A stretch of 64,000 nucleotides of DNA, from assembly GCF_946886105.1 (NCBI RefSeq), contig NZ_CAMPHV010000005.1:101639-165638 (forward strand), given 5' to 3'. The notes beneath the pieces were generated by a model. The model was not told where the DNA came from. It did not search any database and saw nothing but the letters and a program-made list of their open reading frames with translations. Source of the DNA: an uncultured Pseudomonas sp. GTDB taxonomy: Bacteria > Pseudomonadota > Gammaproteobacteria > Pseudomonadales > Pseudomonadaceae. Position 1 is the stretch's first letter. Each line of letters starts with the position of its first letter. Below, piece after piece: positions 15,962 through 27,150 of the stretch. The translations under genes were made by a program, and so were the position numbers.

Positions 15962-16609
15962 TCAGTGTCCCGGTTCGTCGTTCCAGAGGATCTTGTGCAG
16001 CTGCATCTGCAGGCGCACGGGCAGGTTATCGGCGACGATCCAGTCGGCCAGGGAACGCGCGCTCAGCTCATGGTGACTGGGCGACATCAGCACCTCGCCG
16101 ACGCGCTCAGCCAACCGATACTGGATCAGCTTGCTCACCGCCCAGTCGTAGTCTTCGCGCGAGCAGATGACGAACTTGACCTGATCGTTGGGCGTCAGCA
16201 GCTCGATATTTTCGTAGCGGTTGCGCGCCACCTCCGCCGAGCCCGGCGTTTTCAGATCGAGCACCTTGCTCACCCGCGGATCGACCGCCGAAACATCCAG
16301 AGCGCCACTGGTTTCCAGCGACACTTCGTAGCCGGCATCGCACAGGCGCTCGAGCAAGGGAATGCAATTGGGTTGGGCCAAGGGTTCGCCGCCGGTCACG
16401 CAGACATAGCGCGGCTTATAGCCGGCAACTTGCTCGAGGATGGCTTCCAGCGACTGGATCTCGCCGCCGCTGAAGGCATAGGCGGTGTCGCAGTATTGGC
16501 AACGCAAAGGACAGCCGGTCAGGCGAACGAACACGGTCGGCAAGCCGGCGGTGCGCGTCTCGCCCTGCAGCGAGTAGAAAATCTCGGTAATGCGCAGGGT
16601 TTCTTGCAT
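15962..16609 (-). CDS. queE: 7-carboxy-7-deazaguanine synthase (radical SAM)
   Basis: This 215-residue radical SAM enzyme makes CDG from 6-carboxytetrahydropterin. The cluster motif is CPLRCQYCDTAYAF (CxxxCxxC), with the N-terminal IFYSLQGETRTAGLPTVFVR loop. GGEPLAQPN and DLKTPGS follow. The chosen start is the ATG at 16609 (MQETLRITEIFY); upstream in-frame starts lack conserved residues. Together with queC it forms the queuosine pair. Confidence 0.95.
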   Translation of the reverse strand: MQETLRITEIFYSLQGETRTAGLPTVFVRLTGCPLRCQYCDTAYAFSGGEIQSLEAILEQVAGYKPRYVCVTGGEPLAQPNCIPLLERLCDAGYEVSLETSGALDVSAVDPRVSKVLDLKTPGSAEVARNRYENIELLTPNDQVKFVICSREDYDWAVSKLIQYRLAERVGEVLMSPSHHELSARSLADWIVADNLPVRLQMQLHKILWNDEPGH

Positions 16610-16756
16610 ATCAGCCACGGGCGTGACGGCTAAACAGGCCATCCGCCTCCGTTGCGGGAAAAAGGGGTGCGAATTGTATACGAAAAAAATTCCGGGAGAA
16701 ATTTTTAACGTCGTGCAGCGACGGCCCGAAGGGTGGCCGCCAGGGATAGCAGGCAA

Positions 16757-16786
16757 TAAAAAGCCCGCGACAGACGCAGGCTTTTA
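16757..16786 (-). terminator. Terminator of the tol-pal operon
   Basis: The stem AAAAGCC(CGCG) / (CGCA)GGCTTTT lies 17 bases past the cpoB stop and on the minus strand is followed by T-rich sequence. Confidence 0.75.
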
Positions 16787-16802
16787 GGTCGTTGAACCAG
16801 GC

Positions 16803-17621
16803 TTACTGCAAGCGCTGTAAATCGCGCTGCGCCAATTGTGCTGCCGAGCTACCCGGATACTGGGCGACCACTTGCTGCAGGATGCCTTTGGCCTTATCGG
16901 TATTACCCAGACGCTGCTCGACATCGGCGAGCTTGAACAACGAATCGGGCACCTTGGCATGGCTCGGATACGCCTGGCTGACCTTGGCGAAGGCCTGACC
17001 GGCGCCTTGCAGATTGCCCTGCGCCAGGTTTACTTCGCCCAACCAATACTGGGCATTGCCGGCATATTGACTGTTCGGGTACTTACGCAGGAAAGCGCTA
17101 AAGGCCTGATTGGCCTTATCGAAGTCCTTCGCCTTGATCAGATCGAAGGCGGCTTCGTAGAACAGTTTTTCCTTGGCGGGATCGGCCGGCTCATTGCTGG
17201 CTGCCGTTGGCGCCTGACCCGCTGGCGGGGTCGGCGCACCGCTGGCGTCGATGGCGCCATCGGTTGGGGAATTCTGGTTGACTGCAGCACCGGCTGCGCC
17301 ACCACTACTCATACGTCGATCGAGATCCTGATAACGCTCCAGGCTCTCCTGTTTCAGACGCTGAATCTCATTCTGCTGCTCTTCGAGCATGCCGCGCAGT
17401 TGCGCGATTTCTTGCTGCATTTGCTGTAATTGGTTGAACAGCATGCCTTGCGCCGAGGCAGGGGCCGTAGCCCCTCCCCCGACGTAGGCGCCGGACGTGC
17501 CGTAACCAGCAGGGGGATAACTGCCATATTCGGCATTATTATCCACCACGGGAACCTCAGCCCAAGCCGCGAACGGCAGGCTGAGCGCCAAAATGGTCAA
17601 AGCACGGCGGCAGGTACGCAT
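16803..17621 (-). CDS. cpoB: Cell division coordinator CpoB (YbgF)
   Basis: This 272-residue periplasmic protein links outer membrane constriction to septal peptidoglycan synthesis together with Tol-Pal and PBP1B. The signal peptide ends near AWAE (about 21). A coiled-coil trimerisation segment lies at roughly 63-105 (LQQMQQEIAQLRGML...). An Ala/Pro/Thr linker with NEPADPAKEK follows, then C-terminal TPRs (about 145-272: FLRKYPNSQYAGNAQYWLGE). It is the last gene of the operon, 6 bases after pal. Confidence 0.94.
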   Translation of the reverse strand: MRTCRRALTILALSLPFAAWAEVPVVDNNAEYGSYPPAGYGTSGAYVGGGATAPASAQGMLFNQLQQMQQEIAQLRGMLEEQQNEIQRLKQESLERYQDLDRRMSSGGAAGAAVNQNSPTDGAIDASGAPTPPAGQAPTAASNEPADPAKEKLFYEAAFDLIKAKDFDKANQAFSAFLRKYPNSQYAGNAQYWLGEVNLAQGNLQGAGQAFAKVSQAYPSHAKVPDSLFKLADVEQRLGNTDKAKGILQQVVAQYPGSSAAQLAQRDLQRLQ

Positions 17622-17627
17622 ATCGAA

Positions 17628-18125
17628 TTACTTACGCAGTTCGACGCGGCGGTTTTGCGCCCAGGATTGCTCGTCGTTGCCAGTGGCAATCGCACGCTCT
17701 TCACCGTAGGAAACCACTTCCAGCTGAGCAGGGGAAACGCCCTGCAGCACCAGGTAGCGCTGAACGGCTTTGGAGCGACGCTCGCCCAGAGCCATGTTGT
17801 ATTCACGGGTACCGCGCTCGTCAGCGTGGCCTTCCAGAACGACGCGAGCGCCGTTGCCTTTCAGGTCTTTGGCGTGAACGTCCAGAGCGCGCATGGCTTC
17901 CGGCTTCAGGTCCGAGCTGTCGTATTCGAAGTAGAAGGTGGTGATAGCGCGCAGAGCCGCTTCTTCGCTCAGGCTGCCATCGACGTCGCCAGTGTTGGCG
18001 CCGTAACCAGCGTTAGGATCGGTTGCGCCTTCGCCAGCAGCGTCGCCGCCCTTGGACGAACAACCAGCGGCTACGGCCAGAGCCAAAGCCAGAGCAGCAA
18101 ACTTACCAAATTTCAGCATTTCCAT
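17628..18125 (-). CDS. pal: Peptidoglycan-associated lipoprotein Pal (OprL)
   Basis: This 165-residue outer membrane lipoprotein has its lipobox Cys at residue 22 ([11 protein letters not shown]). An OmpA-like peptidoglycan-binding domain spans about 60-165, with [13 protein letters not shown] and [20 protein letters not shown]. It binds TolB and diaminopimelate. A 15-residue longer frame exists; MEMLKFGKF at 18125 is the standard start. Confidence 0.97.
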   Translation of the reverse strand: MEMLKFGKFAALALALAVAAGCSSKGGDAAGEGATDPNAGYGANTGDVDGSLSEEAALRAITTFYFEYDSSDLKPEAMRALDVHAKDLKGNGARVVLEGHADERGTREYNMALGERRSKAVQRYLVLQGVSPAQLEVVSYGEERAIATGNDEQSWAQNRRVELRK

Positions 18126-18203
18126 CGTGTAACTCCTAGTGAACCCCAGTGTGTTAAAGCAGTGTTGCAAAAGCAGATCAAACAGTTATGTGTAACGGCC
18201 GCA

Positions 18204-19505
18204 TCAGTTCAGGAAGGGGGACCAGGAAGGCTCTCGAACTTCGCCTTGAGCGGTAGGAAGAGGGAGCCTAACGCGACCATTGGTGGACGCTAACATCAAG
18301 ACTCCCCGACCCTGCTGGCGGGTGGCGTAGATTACCATGGTGCCATTAGGCGCAACAGTGGGCGACTCATCCAGACTGGTGTCGGAAAGAATACGAGGCG
18401 CACCGCCGCGGGCCAGGTCCAGCGCCGCTACCTTGAACACGGTGAAACCGTCCTGGCGATGGATCATCACCAGGGTTTTTTCGTCAGCGGACAGCTTCGG
18501 GTTGGCGTTGTAGTTACCGACAAAGGTCACACGCTCGACTGCACCGCTGTTGATATTGGTTTTGTAGATTTGTGGTTTTCCCGAACGGTCGGACGTGAAA
18601 TACAGGGTCTGACCATCCTTACCCCAGAAAGGTTCAGTATCGATCGAGCCCTGGTTAGTCACCTGGCGCAGTTGCCGGCTACCCATGTCCATTACATAAA
18701 CTTCCGGATTGCCGTCCTTGGACAGTACGAATGCCAGACGATTGCCATCCGGCGACCAGGCCGGCGCGCCGTTAAGGCCTTCGAAATTGGTGATCTGCTC
18801 GCGGCGACCGGTATCGACGTGCTGCACGAAAATCCGCGGGCGCTTCTGCTCGAAGGAGACATAAGCGATACGCCGGCCATCCGGAGCGAAGGATGGAGAT
18901 AGAATCGGTTCGCGCGATTGCAGCAGGGTCACCGCACGGGCACCGTCGTAGTCGGAGCGCTGCAGGGTGTAACGGGTGTTATTGACCGAAAAGCGCTCGG
19001 CGGTCACGTAGAGCAAACGGGTGGAAAACGCGCCTTTGACCCCGGTCAGCTTCTCGAACGACTGATCGGCGATATGGTGCGCCATATCACGTATTTGATC
19101 GACGCCACCGCCGACGCTGCCGGTCAATACCTGCTGTTCGGTGGCCACGTTGAACAGGGCGAACTGCACCTGCAAACGCCCGCCGCTGGGCACCATATTG
19201 CCGACCAGCACGTACTGGGCGCCGAGCGCTTTCCAGTCGCGATAGATCACTTCGCTGGCCTGGGTCGGCAGGCTGATCATGTTCTGCCGGGCGATAGGTT
19301 CGAACACGCCGGAATTGCGCAGGTCGTTGCCGATAATTTCCGCCATGTCGTCCGGCAATACGCTGCCGCTTTGCCAGCCAAAGGGGACAACGGCGATGGG
19401 GGTGGCGCGGTCGGTACCAGTGCTGATCACCAAGGGATCAGCCGCCTGAACGACGCCGACCATCATGGTCAGGCCGAGCAGGACGATACGCATCAGGATA
19501 TTCAC
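18204..19505 (-). CDS. tolB: Tol-Pal translocation protein TolB
   Basis: This 433-residue periplasmic protein has a signal peptide (to about AQA-ADP, residue 22), an N-terminal alpha/beta domain, and a six-bladed propeller with repeated [18 protein letters not shown] and [15 protein letters not shown] units. It contacts Pal and the TolA C-terminus. The start overlaps the tolA stop by 4 bases. Met5 is a possible alternative start. Confidence 0.96.
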   Translation of the reverse strand: MNILMRIVLLGLTMMVGVVQAADPLVISTGTDRATPIAVVPFGWQSGSVLPDDMAEIIGNDLRNSGVFEPIARQNMISLPTQASEVIYRDWKALGAQYVLVGNMVPSGGRLQVQFALFNVATEQQVLTGSVGGGVDQIRDMAHHIADQSFEKLTGVKGAFSTRLLYVTAERFSVNNTRYTLQRSDYDGARAVTLLQSREPILSPSFAPDGRRIAYVSFEQKRPRIFVQHVDTGRREQITNFEGLNGAPAWSPDGNRLAFVLSKDGNPEVYVMDMGSRQLRQVTNQGSIDTEPFWGKDGQTLYFTSDRSGKPQIYKTNINSGAVERVTFVGNYNANPKLSADEKTLVMIHRQDGFTVFKVAALDLARGGAPRILSDTSLDESPTVAPNGTMVIYATRQQGRGVLMLASTNGRVRLPLPTAQGEVREPSWSPFLN

Positions 19506-20473
19506 AGACCTAAATCCTCCGGTTTGAAGACAGCGCGACGCTGCCGGTAAAGACGATCGAATGTGGCACGATCCAATTGCTGCATTTCCGCGATACGTCC
19601 GACGTTACGCACCGCCTGCACGGCGGAGCTGTCGAAAGGTGCATCGCCACTCGAACGGGTTACGCTGGCATTGATGATAGTGCCGTCGGGCAACATCTCG
19701 ATCAGTACTTCAACGCTCATGCCGGCCCGCGCCGACGGTGGGCGGATCCAGCGTTCGCTGACCAGCTTAACGATCAAATCGTCCAGATTGCCCGCCACCT
19801 CATCGCCCTGGGTCTCGGCGATGGCTTGCTGGCGCCCCACATCCTCGGAGAGCAACTCGGCCAGGGCCGCCGCTTTCTTGTCTTCCAGGGCTTTACGCTG
19901 CGCGGCTTCGGCGGCCTTTTTCTTGGCATCCTCCGCGGCTTTTTTCTTCGCCGCTTCGGCTGCCGCCTTTTTCTTCGCCTCTTCGGCCGCCTTCTTCTTG
20001 GCATCCTCGGCGGCTTTCTTTTTCGCGGCCTCGTCTGCGGCTTTTTTCTTGGCGATATCCGCTAGTTTCTTCTGCTCGGCGGCCTTTTTCGCCGCCTCGG
20101 CTTTCTTCGCTGCGTCGGCCTGCTTCGCGGCCTCGGCCTTCTTGGCTTCTTCGGCTTTTTTCTGCTCCGCAGCCTTGGCGGCGACGGCCTGTTTTTCCTG
20201 CTCGGCTTTTTTCTGCTCGAGCTGTTCGGTTTCATAAACCGGCGCGGTGGTTTTCTTGGTTTCCCCGGCGATCTTCTGATTGGTCTGGGTGGTGGCCTGA
20301 CTCTGCGACTGCAGCTTATATAAGGTCGCCTGCACCACTGGCCTGGCGGGTGGCAGATCCGGGGCAAAGGCAAAGCTGACGAACAGCATGGCGAACATCA
20401 GCGCGTGCAGCGCCACGGCCCAAAGCACCGGCCAGAACAGGCTTTCCGAAGGGGAACGCTCGCGTTGCTGCAT
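19502..20473 (-). CDS. tolA: Envelope integrity protein TolA
   Basis: This 323-residue inner membrane protein spans to the outer membrane. One N-terminal helix (about 14-36, [20 protein letters not shown]) is followed by an extended Ala/Lys-rich helical stalk (about 65-215: [14 protein letters not shown] repeats) and a globular domain III (about 230-323) that binds TolB. The stalk gives a repetitive DNA stretch near 19840-20190. It overlaps tolR by one base. Confidence 0.96.
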   Translation of the reverse strand: MQQRERSPSESLFWPVLWAVALHALMFAMLFVSFAFAPDLPPARPVVQATLYKLQSQSQATTQTNQKIAGETKKTTAPVYETEQLEQKKAEQEKQAVAAKAAEQKKAEEAKKAEAAKQADAAKKAEAAKKAAEQKKLADIAKKKAADEAAKKKAAEDAKKKAAEEAKKKAAAEAAKKKAAEDAKKKAAEAAQRKALEDKKAAALAELLSEDVGRQQAIAETQGDEVAGNLDDLIVKLVSERWIRPPSARAGMSVEVLIEMLPDGTIINASVTRSSGDAPFDSSAVQAVRNVGRIAEMQQLDRATFDRLYRQRRAVFKPEDLGL

Positions 20474-20925
20474 CAGGGGGCCTCGGTGATCAGCCCGACG
20501 TTACCGACGTCGGCCTGCTGCAGGCCGCCCATGGCAGCCATCACGGTGCCGTAATCGACCGCCTTGTCGCCGCGCACGAATACCTGCACCTGTTTACCCT
20601 GGGTGCGACTCTGATTGATGATCGCAGTCACTGCGCGGGTCATTTCCTCCAAAGTCATCGCCTGATCCTGCACGGTGTCGACATCGACTTCGCTGCCCAT
20701 ATTCCAGTAATAGGACTTGTCGGCCTTGATCGAGATGGTCAGCACCTGGGCGTTGTTATCCTGCGGCAAAACCTCGCTGCTGACCTTCGGCAGATCGACC
20801 TTGACCCCTTGATTGAGCATCGGCGCGGTCACCATAAAGATGACCAGCAGTACCAACATCACATCGATGTAGGGCACCACGTTCATCTCGGCGACCGGCT
20901 TGCGTCTGTTGCGAATTCTCGCCAT
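20473..20925 (-). CDS. tolR: Tol system inner membrane protein TolR
   Basis: This 150-residue ExbD-like subunit has a single TM helix (about 18-38, DVMLVLLVIFMVTAPML) carrying the Asp that takes part in proton flow. A periplasmic domain follows. With TolQ it forms the proton motive force-driven motor for TolA. It lies 32 bases after tolQ. Confidence 0.96.
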   Translation of the reverse strand: MARIRNRRKPVAEMNVVPYIDVMLVLLVIFMVTAPMLNQGVKVDLPKVSSEVLPQDNNAQVLTISIKADKSYYWNMGSEVDVDTVQDQAMTLEEMTRAVTAIINQSRTQGKQVQVFVRGDKAVDYGTVMAAMGGLQQADVGNVGLITEAP

Positions 20926-20957
20926 GGCTTAAAACCTGTATTAAAGATGCCGAGGGC

Positions 20958-21653
20958 TTAGTCGTCGCTGGTGTGCACTTTGCGATGCAGAATCGCCTGG
21001 AACTCGTCGGCGAAGGTGTAGTAACGGCCGATCAGCATCTCGCCACGCGCGGAAAAACGGTTGTAGGCGATGACCGCAGGAATGGCGGCGAACAGGCCGA
21101 TGGCCGTAGCGATCAGCGCCTCTGCGATACCCGGCGCCACAGTGGCGAGGGTCGCTTGCTGCACCTGGGCCAGCCCGCGGAACGAGTTCATGATCCCCCA
21201 GACGGTGCCGAACAAACCAATATAGGGGCTGGTAGAGCCGACGGTGGCGAGGAACGGTAGGCTCTGCTCGAGCTTCTCTTCTTCGCGCGAAATGGCCACG
21301 CGCATAGCGCGCGCCACGGCGTCCATCACCGCATCCGGGTCGACGCCCTGCTGCTGACGCAGGCGCGAGAATTCCTTGAAGCCGGCGCGGAAGATCTGCT
21401 CCAGACCGGAATCCGGATCCGGGTTGCTGCCCGCCTGGCGGTACAGCTTGGACAGATCGATACCGGACCAGAAGCGCTCTTCGAAGTTGTCCAGGGCACG
21501 CTTGGCCGCACGCAGCAAAGTGGTGCGCTGAAAGATCATGACCCAGGAGGTGACCGACGCGGCCACCAGCGTCAACATCACCAATTGCACCACCAGGCTG
21601 GCGTTGCTGATCAAACTCCACATCGACATATGGTCAACGGCGTTGGCTTCCAC
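20958..21653 (-). CDS. tolQ: Tol system proton channel TolQ
   Basis: This 231-residue ExbB/MotA-family protein has three TM helices: LVVQLVMLTLVAASVTSWVM near 20-40, GLFGTVWGIMNSF near 135-160, and IAEALIATAIGLFAAIPAVI near 170-195. The last two contain the conserved Thr and Gly residues. It starts 2 bases after ybgC. Confidence 0.97.
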   Translation of the reverse strand: MEANAVDHMSMWSLISNASLVVQLVMLTLVAASVTSWVMIFQRTTLLRAAKRALDNFEERFWSGIDLSKLYRQAGSNPDPDSGLEQIFRAGFKEFSRLRQQQGVDPDAVMDAVARAMRVAISREEEKLEQSLPFLATVGSTSPYIGLFGTVWGIMNSFRGLAQVQQATLATVAPGIAEALIATAIGLFAAIPAVIAYNRFSARGEMLIGRYYTFADEFQAILHRKVHTSDD

Positions 21654-21655
21654 GC

Positions 21656-22111
21656 TTACTCTCCTGCTCTACTAGATGTACCCGCGCCGCCCTGCTCGGC
21701 AAAGGCCGCACGCAGAACTGGGGGAATAGCCCGGGGTTTCAAACTGCTGGCGCCGACACAGGCCACCAAAAACTGCCCCTCACAGAGCAGCACATCATCC
21801 GCCACGCGCCTGACCTGTTGACGAAAACGCAGGCTGACACGGTTCAACTCGATCACTTCGGCCGTTACCAGCAGCTCGTCGTCCAGACGTGCCGGCGCGT
21901 GATAGCGCGCCTCTGCCGAATGCACGACGAATAACAGGCCCTCACCTGCCAGCGCCGACTGGGCAAAACCCAGATCACGCAGCCGCTCGGTGCGAGCCCG
22001 TTCCATAAATTTGAGGTAATTGACGTAGTAGACGATGCCGCCCGCATCCGTGTCTTCGTAGTAAACCCGACAACGATGGGCGAAAGACTGAACTCCGTTT
22101 GATGCGCGCAT
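21656..22111 (-). CDS. ybgC: Acyl-CoA thioesterase YbgC
   Basis: This 151-residue hot-dog fold thioesterase is the first gene of the tol-pal operon. The active site is [20 protein letters not shown], with the catalytic Asp in DTDAGG, and [10 protein letters not shown] follows. It hydrolyses short or acyl-carrier-bound thioesters and is thought to act in phospholipid metabolism at the inner membrane. ruvB ends 52 bases upstream. Confidence 0.95.
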   Translation of the reverse strand: MRASNGVQSFAHRCRVYYEDTDAGGIVYYVNYLKFMERARTERLRDLGFAQSALAGEGLLFVVHSAEARYHAPARLDDELLVTAEVIELNRVSLRFRQQVRRVADDVLLCEGQFLVACVGASSLKPRAIPPVLRAAFAEQGGAGTSSRAGE

Positions 22112-22163
22112 ACTCTAGTGCCAGCTCCCGTTCTTGCCAATTGCCTGAGATAAGTATTTTTTT

Positions 22164-23216
22164 CTATTCATTGTCGTCCGCAAATAGATCGGCACTTGGC
22201 AATTCGCCCATGCGCTTGGGCGTATTCAGGCCGAAGTGCAAGTAGGCGTGACGGGTAACCACGCGCCCGCGCGGGGTGCGCATGATGTAGCCCTGCTGAA
22301 TCAGGTAGGGCTCCAATACGTCTTCGATGGTGTGGCGCTCTTCGCTGATCGCCGCCGCCAGGTTGTCGACCCCGACCGGGCCCCCGTCGAACTTCTCGAT
22401 CATGGTCAACAGCAGCCGACGGTCCTGATGGTCGAAACCGCGCTCGTCGACATCCAGCAGGTTCAACGCCTTGTCGGCGATGGCCTGGGTGATCCGGCCC
22501 TGGCCGCGCACTTCGGCGAAGTCGCGCACGCGGCGCAACAGGCGGTTGGCTATACGCGGGGTGCCACGGGCGCGCCGAGCGATCTCGAAGGCGCCCTGCT
22601 GCTCGATCGGCAAGCCGAGAATCCCCGCCGAACGCATGACGATAGTGGTCAGGTCGTCGACGTTATAGAACTCCAGACGCTGGACGATACCGAAGCGGTC
22701 GCGCAGCGGATTGGTCAGCATGCCGGCGCGGGTGGTGGCGCCGACCAGGGTGAACGGTGGCAAATCGAGCTTGATCGAACGCGCCGCGGGGCCCTCGCCG
22801 ATCATGATGTCGAGCTGGAAATCCTCCATGGCCGGGTACAGCACTTCCTCGACGATGGGCGACAGACGATGGATTTCATCGATGAACAGCAGATCGCCCG
22901 GTTCAAGATTGGTCAGCAACGCGGCGAGATCGCCCGGGCGTTCGAGTACCGGACCCGAGGTGCTTTTGATCGAGACGTTCATTTCCTGGGCGATGATATT
23001 GGCCAAGGTGGTTTTGCCCAGACCGGGTGGGCCGAAGATCAATGTGTGGTCCAAGGCCTCGCTGCGCCCACGGGCGGCCTGGATGAACAGCTCCATCTGT
23101 TCGCGCACATTCGGCTGACCGATGTAATCGGCCAGCTTGAGCGGACGGATAGCACGGTCGACCTGCTCGTCGCGATCGAGCGTGGTGGAGGTAATCAAGC
23201 GATCGGCTTCTAGCAC
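22164..23216 (-). CDS. ruvB: Holliday junction helicase RuvB
   Basis: This 350-residue AAA+ motor drives branch migration with RuvA. Walker A is [16 protein letters not shown] and Walker B is [11 protein letters not shown]. Sensor 1 is [12 protein letters not shown]. The C-terminal winged helix includes [20 protein letters not shown]. The start overlaps the ruvA stop by one base. Confidence 0.97.
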   Translation of the reverse strand: MLEADRLITSTTLDRDEQVDRAIRPLKLADYIGQPNVREQMELFIQAARGRSEALDHTLIFGPPGLGKTTLANIIAQEMNVSIKSTSGPVLERPGDLAALLTNLEPGDLLFIDEIHRLSPIVEEVLYPAMEDFQLDIMIGEGPAARSIKLDLPPFTLVGATTRAGMLTNPLRDRFGIVQRLEFYNVDDLTTIVMRSAGILGLPIEQQGAFEIARRARGTPRIANRLLRRVRDFAEVRGQGRITQAIADKALNLLDVDERGFDHQDRRLLLTMIEKFDGGPVGVDNLAAAISEERHTIEDVLEPYLIQQGYIMRTPRGRVVTRHAYLHFGLNTPKRMGELPSADLFADDNE

Positions 23217-23821
23217 TACAGCATTCCCTTCAGGGCACGACGAATCAAATCTTCACTACTCAGGCCTTCTTCCTTGATGGCTGAGACGGCGCGACTGGCT
23301 TCCTGGGGTTTATAACCGAGAGAAATAAGTGCACTGACCGCATCATTCTCCGCGCTTATGACTGCGCCCTTGCCCCGAGGTTCAACCACCAGCGGGGTCA
23401 TACCCGGCACGGTTTCCCAGGCCTTGAAGCGATCCTTGAGCTCGACCAGCAAACGCTCGGCGGTTTTCTTGCCGACGCCGGGAATCTTCACCAGTACCGA
23501 GGTGTCCTGCGCTTGCACGCAGCGCACCAGCTCGTCGACCTCCAGCCCGGACATCAAGGCCAGGGCCAACTTGGGGCCGACGCCATTGAGACGGATCAAC
23601 TCGCGGAACAGCTCGCGCTCGCGCTTCTCGTAGAAGCCATATAACAGGTGCGCATCCTCGCGCACCACCAAATGGGTATGCAATGTCAGGGGTTCGCCCA
23701 CCGCCGGTAAACGGTACAAGGTCGTCATGGGGACTTCCAGCTCATAACCCAGACCATTCACATCCAGAATTACATGGGGCGGGTGTTTCTCCGCCAGGGT
23801 ACCGCGCAAACGTCCGATCAC
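23216..23821 (-). CDS. ruvA: Holliday junction DNA-binding protein RuvA
   Basis: This 201-residue tetrameric junction-binding protein has an N-terminal OB fold ([20 protein letters not shown]), tandem helix-hairpin-helix motifs ([18 protein letters not shown] and [16 protein letters not shown]), and a C-terminal domain III ([18 protein letters not shown]) that contacts RuvB. The GTG start at 23821 has AAGGAAG 5 bases upstream and gives the family length; the longer reading is unlikely. Confidence 0.96.
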   Translation of the reverse strand: MIGRLRGTLAEKHPPHVILDVNGLGYELEVPMTTLYRLPAVGEPLTLHTHLVVREDAHLLYGFYEKRERELFRELIRLNGVGPKLALALMSGLEVDELVRCVQAQDTSVLVKIPGVGKKTAERLLVELKDRFKAWETVPGMTPLVVEPRGKGAVISAENDAVSALISLGYKPQEASRAVSAIKEEGLSSEDLIRRALKGML

Positions 23822-23841
23822 CGCTGCTTCCTTGAATATGC

Positions 23842-24366
23842 TTATAAACGAAGACGACCGGCACGCCGCTTGGCGCCGACCAGACCATGGGGAATCAGAC
23901 TCTGCCGGTGGTGGGCATGGCAAAGCGCGACCGCCAGGGCATCGGAGGCGTCGATCTGCGGCTTTTGCACCAACTTGAGCAGGTGCATGACCATCAATTG
24001 CACCTGCTCCTTGTTCGCCCCACCGCTGCCAGAAATCGCCTGCTTGACCTGGGTCGCGGTGTATTCGGCGACATCCAGACCCGCTTCGATCCCCGCTACT
24101 ATGGCCACGCCCCGCGCCTGGCCGAGCTTCAGCGCCGAGTCAGGGTTGCGCGCCATGAACACCTGTTCGATGCCCATGGTCACCGGCCCATAGGTTTCGA
24201 TGACCTCGCGCACCCCGCGAAACACGATCTGCAGGCGCTCGGCCATGGAACCGCTACCCGTACGGATGCAGCCCGAAGCGACATATTCGCAACTGCGTCC
24301 GGTGTCGCGCACCACGCCGTAGCCGGTGATGCGCGAACCGGGGTCGATGCCGAGAATCAAGGTCAT
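23842..24366 (-). CDS. ruvC: Holliday junction resolvase RuvC
   Basis: This 174-residue endonuclease cuts junctions in pairs. The catalytic acidic residues are Asp in [14 protein letters not shown], Glu in [11 protein letters not shown], and Asp in [15 protein letters not shown]. It is the first gene of ruvCAB, and ruvA follows 20 bases later. Confidence 0.97.
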   Translation of the reverse strand: MTLILGIDPGSRITGYGVVRDTGRSCEYVASGCIRTGSGSMAERLQIVFRGVREVIETYGPVTMGIEQVFMARNPDSALKLGQARGVAIVAGIEAGLDVAEYTATQVKQAISGSGGANKEQVQLMVMHLLKLVQKPQIDASDALAVALCHAHHRQSLIPHGLVGAKRRAGRLRL

Positions 24367-24493
24367 TTAATGCCGCCCACTCGAACCGCCGATACTCGCT
24401 GACCGGCCGCACTGTCTATTTATCCAGTTGCCGAGTATAGGGGCAGCCCATGCCGGCGTCACCCCGAATACGCTTGCGCACTCGCCATGAAAA

Positions 24494-24525
24494 AAGCCGG
24501 AAGGGCCTGGGGCGACTTCCGGCTT
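24494..24525 (-). terminator. Terminator of yebC
   Basis: A perfect 10-base stem AAGCCGGAAG / CTTCCGGCTT lies 18 bases past the yebC stop, and on the minus strand a TTTTTT run follows. Confidence 0.85.
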
Positions 24526-24543
24526 GGCGAGCGACAATCGCGA

Positions 24544-25290
24544 TCAGCCCAGCTGCTCCATGATCTCGTCGGGAATCTCGGCGTTGTGGTAGACGTTCTG
24601 CACGTCGTCGAGGTCTTCCAGCATGTCGATCAACTTGATGACTTTTTGCGCGGTTTCCAGGTCGGTGATGGGCGCGGCTATCGACGGGATCATCGATATC
24701 TCGGCCTCGTCACCCTTGAACCCGGCGGCGCTGAGCGCCTCGTTCACCGCATGGAAGTCGGCGAAGGCGGTATAGACATCCACCGAACCGTCGTCGTTGC
24801 TGACGATATCATCAGCCCCCGCTTCCAGCGCGGCGTCCATCAGGGCTTCCTCATCGACCCCGGGGGCGTAGCTGATATGCCCCTTGCGCTCGAACATATA
24901 GGCCACCGAACCATCGGTGCCAAGGTTGCCGGCGCATTTGGTGAACGCGTGACGCACCTCGGCGGCCGTGCGGTTGCGGTTATCGGTCATGGCTTCGACG
25001 AAGATCGCCACGCCGCTCGGCGCATAACCTTCATAGCTCAGCTCGGCCATGTTGTCGGATTCGTCCGAACCCACACCGCGGGCGATAGCGCGGTCGATGG
25101 TGTCGCGGGTCATATTGGCGGTCAGGGCCTTGTCGACCGCCAGGCGCAGACGCGGGTTATCCGCGGGCAGGCCACCACCCTTGGCTGCAACCGTCAGCTC
25201 ACGAATGATCTTGGTGAAAATCTTGCCGCGCTTGGCGTCTTGGCGCCCTTTGCGGTGTTTGATATTGGCCCATTTGGAATGACCAGCCAT
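24544..25290 (-). CDS. pmpR: YebC/TACO1 family protein (PmpR-like)
   Basis: This 248-residue protein has the conserved [20 protein letters not shown]-terminus and [11 protein letters not shown]. Family members are either transcriptional regulators or ribosome-associated factors that relieve stalls. The P. aeruginosa orthologue (PA0964, PmpR) was reported to repress the PQS regulator gene pqsR, and aspS is the next gene upstream in both. Whether the PmpR role applies to this organism cannot be told from sequence. Confidence 0.92.
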   Translation of the reverse strand: MAGHSKWANIKHRKGRQDAKRGKIFTKIIRELTVAAKGGGLPADNPRLRLAVDKALTANMTRDTIDRAIARGVGSDESDNMAELSYEGYAPSGVAIFVEAMTDNRNRTAAEVRHAFTKCAGNLGTDGSVAYMFERKGHISYAPGVDEEALMDAALEAGADDIVSNDDGSVDVYTAFADFHAVNEALSAAGFKGDEAEISMIPSIAAPITDLETAQKVIKLIDMLEDLDDVQNVYHNAEIPDEIMEQLG

Positions 25291-25334
25291 AACTCACTCC
25301 GTCATCTATCAGGTTTTCATAACAGCCATAACGA

Positions 25335-25359
25335 AGAAGCCTGGCAATCCCAGGCTTCT
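25335..25359 (-). terminator. Hairpin between aspS and yebC
   Basis: A perfect 10-base stem AGAAGCCTGG / CCAGGCTTCT with a 5-base loop lies 15 bases past the aspS stop. The T-run is weak, so it may attenuate rather than end the transcript into yebC. Confidence 0.6.
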
Positions 25360-25374
25360 CGTGGTCCACCAGGC

Positions 25375-27150
25375 TTACTCGGCCTTGGGCTGCTCGCGCA
25401 GGCGAATGTGCAATTCGCGCAGCGCCTTGTTATCCACCAGACCCGGCGCCTGGGTCATGACACAGGCCGCGCTCTGGGTTTTCGGGAAGGCGATCACTTC
25501 GCGGATCGACTGCGCACCGGTCATCAGCATCACCAGGCGATCCAGACCGAAGGCCAGGCCACCATGAGGCGGCGCACCGAACTTCAGGGCGTCGAGGAGG
25601 AAGCCGAACTTCTCCTGCTGCTCCTCTTCGCTGATGCCCAGTACGCGGAACACGGTCTGCTGCATGGCCTTGTCGTGGATACGGATCGAACCACCACCCA
25701 GCTCGGTGCCGTTGAGCACCATGTCATAGGCACGCGACAGCGCGGCCGCCGGGTTGGCTTCCAGCTCCGCCGGGGTGCACTTCGGCGCGGTGAACGGGTG
25801 GTGCATGGCGGTCAGGCTGCCGTCGTCGTTCTCTTCGAACATCGGGAAGTCGACGACCCACAGCGGCGCCCATTCACAGGTCAGCAGATTGAGGTCATGG
25901 CCCAGCTTGATCCGCAGCGCGCCCAGGGCTTCGCTGACGATCTTGGCCTTGTCGGCGCCGAAGAACACGATATCGCCATCGACCGCACCGACGCGATCGA
26001 GGATCACGTTGATGTTGTCCAGCGGGATGTTCTTGACGATCGGCGACTGCAGGCCATCGACGCCATTGGCGCGCTCGTTGACCTTGATGTAGGCCAGCCC
26101 TTTGGCGCCGTAGATGCCGACGAACTTGGTGTAGTCGTCGATCTGCTTGCGCGGCATGCTCGCCCCGCCCGGTACGCGCAGTGCGGTCACGCGGCACTTG
26201 GGATCGTTGGCCGGGCCGGCGAACACTTTGAAGTCGACGTCCTTGAGCTGATCCTCGACGTCCACCAGCTCCAGCGGGTTACGCAGGTCCGGCTTGTCGG
26301 AACCGAAACGACGCATGGCTTCGGCCAAGGTCATGTGCGGCAGCTCGCCGAACTCGACGTTCAGCACCTCCTTGAACAGCTGGCGCACCATCTTCTCGGT
26401 GATGCCCATGATGTCGTCTTCATCGAGGAAGCTGGTTTCGATGTCGATCTGGGTGAATTCCGGCTGACGGTCGGCGCGCAGGTCTTCGTCGCGGAAGCAC
26501 TTGGCGATCTGATAATAGCGGTCGAAGCCAGCGACCATCAGCAACTGTTTGAACAACTGCGGCGATTGCGGCAGGGCGAAGAAGCTGCCGGCGTGGGTGC
26601 GGCTCGGCACTAGGTAGTCGCGCGCGCCTTCCGGGGTGGCGCGAGTGAGAATCGGCGTTTCCACGTCGAGGAAGCCATTCTCGTCCAGATAACGGCGAAT
26701 GCTGCTGGTGATGCTCGAACGCAGCTTCAACTTGGCGGCCATCTCCGGACGGCGCAAGTCGATAAAGCGATAACGCAGGCGGGTTTCTTCGCCCACATCG
26801 CTGTATTCGTTGAGCGGGAACGGCGGGGTTTCCGCTTCGTTCAGCACTTCCAGTTCATAGCCCAGTACCTCGATAGCGCCGCTGGCCATATTGGCGTTGC
26901 CGGCGCCGGCCGGGCGCAAACGCACCTTGCCGGTGATCTTGACCACGTATTCGCTGCGCACTTTGTCGGCAGTTGCAAAGGTGTCGGCACGGTCGGGATC
27001 GAATACCACCTGGGCCAGGCCTTCACGGTCGCGGATGTCGAGGAAGATCACCCCGCCATGATCGCGGCGGCGATGGACCCAACCGCAAAGGGTGACTTCC
27101 TGACCTTCCAGGCTCTCGTTCAGTTGGCCGCAATAGTGGCTGCGCATCAT
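25375..27150 (-). CDS. aspS: Aspartyl-tRNA synthetase
   Basis: This 591-residue class II enzyme has an N-terminal OB-fold anticodon domain (about 1-110, [20 protein letters not shown]), motif 2 in [18 protein letters not shown], a bacterial insertion domain near 290-420, and motif 3 in [13 protein letters not shown]. Pseudomonas enzymes of this type are known to be non-discriminating (also charging tRNA-Asn); that is family knowledge and was not checked here. The N-terminal [10 protein letters not shown] may start at either of the two Met codons. Confidence 0.97.
   Translation of the reverse strand: MMRSHYCGQLNESLEGQEVTLCGWVHRRRDHGGVIFLDIRDREGLAQVVFDPDRADTFATADKVRSEYVVKITGKVRLRPAGAGNANMASGAIEVLGYELEVLNEAETPPFPLNEYSDVGEETRLRYRFIDLRRPEMAAKLKLRSSITSSIRRYLDENGFLDVETPILTRATPEGARDYLVPSRTHAGSFFALPQSPQLFKQLLMVAGFDRYYQIAKCFRDEDLRADRQPEFTQIDIETSFLDEDDIMGITEKMVRQLFKEVLNVEFGELPHMTLAEAMRRFGSDKPDLRNPLELVDVEDQLKDVDFKVFAGPANDPKCRVTALRVPGGASMPRKQIDDYTKFVGIYGAKGLAYIKVNERANGVDGLQSPIVKNIPLDNINVILDRVGAVDGDIVFFGADKAKIVSEALGALRIKLGHDLNLLTCEWAPLWVVDFPMFEENDDGSLTAMHHPFTAPKCTPAELEANPAAALSRAYDMVLNGTELGGGSIRIHDKAMQQTVFRVLGISEEEQQEKFGFLLDALKFGAPPHGGLAFGLDRLVMLMTGAQSIREVIAFPKTQSAACVMTQAPGLVDNKALRELHIRLREQPKAE

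Noticed and set aside
19840..20190. Repetitive DNA suspected as a satellite
   Set aside because: It is explained by the Ala/Lys stalk codons of tolA.
24487..26613. 708-residue plus frame across yebC and aspS
   Set aside because: It is antisense to two clear genes and a by-product of high GC third positions.
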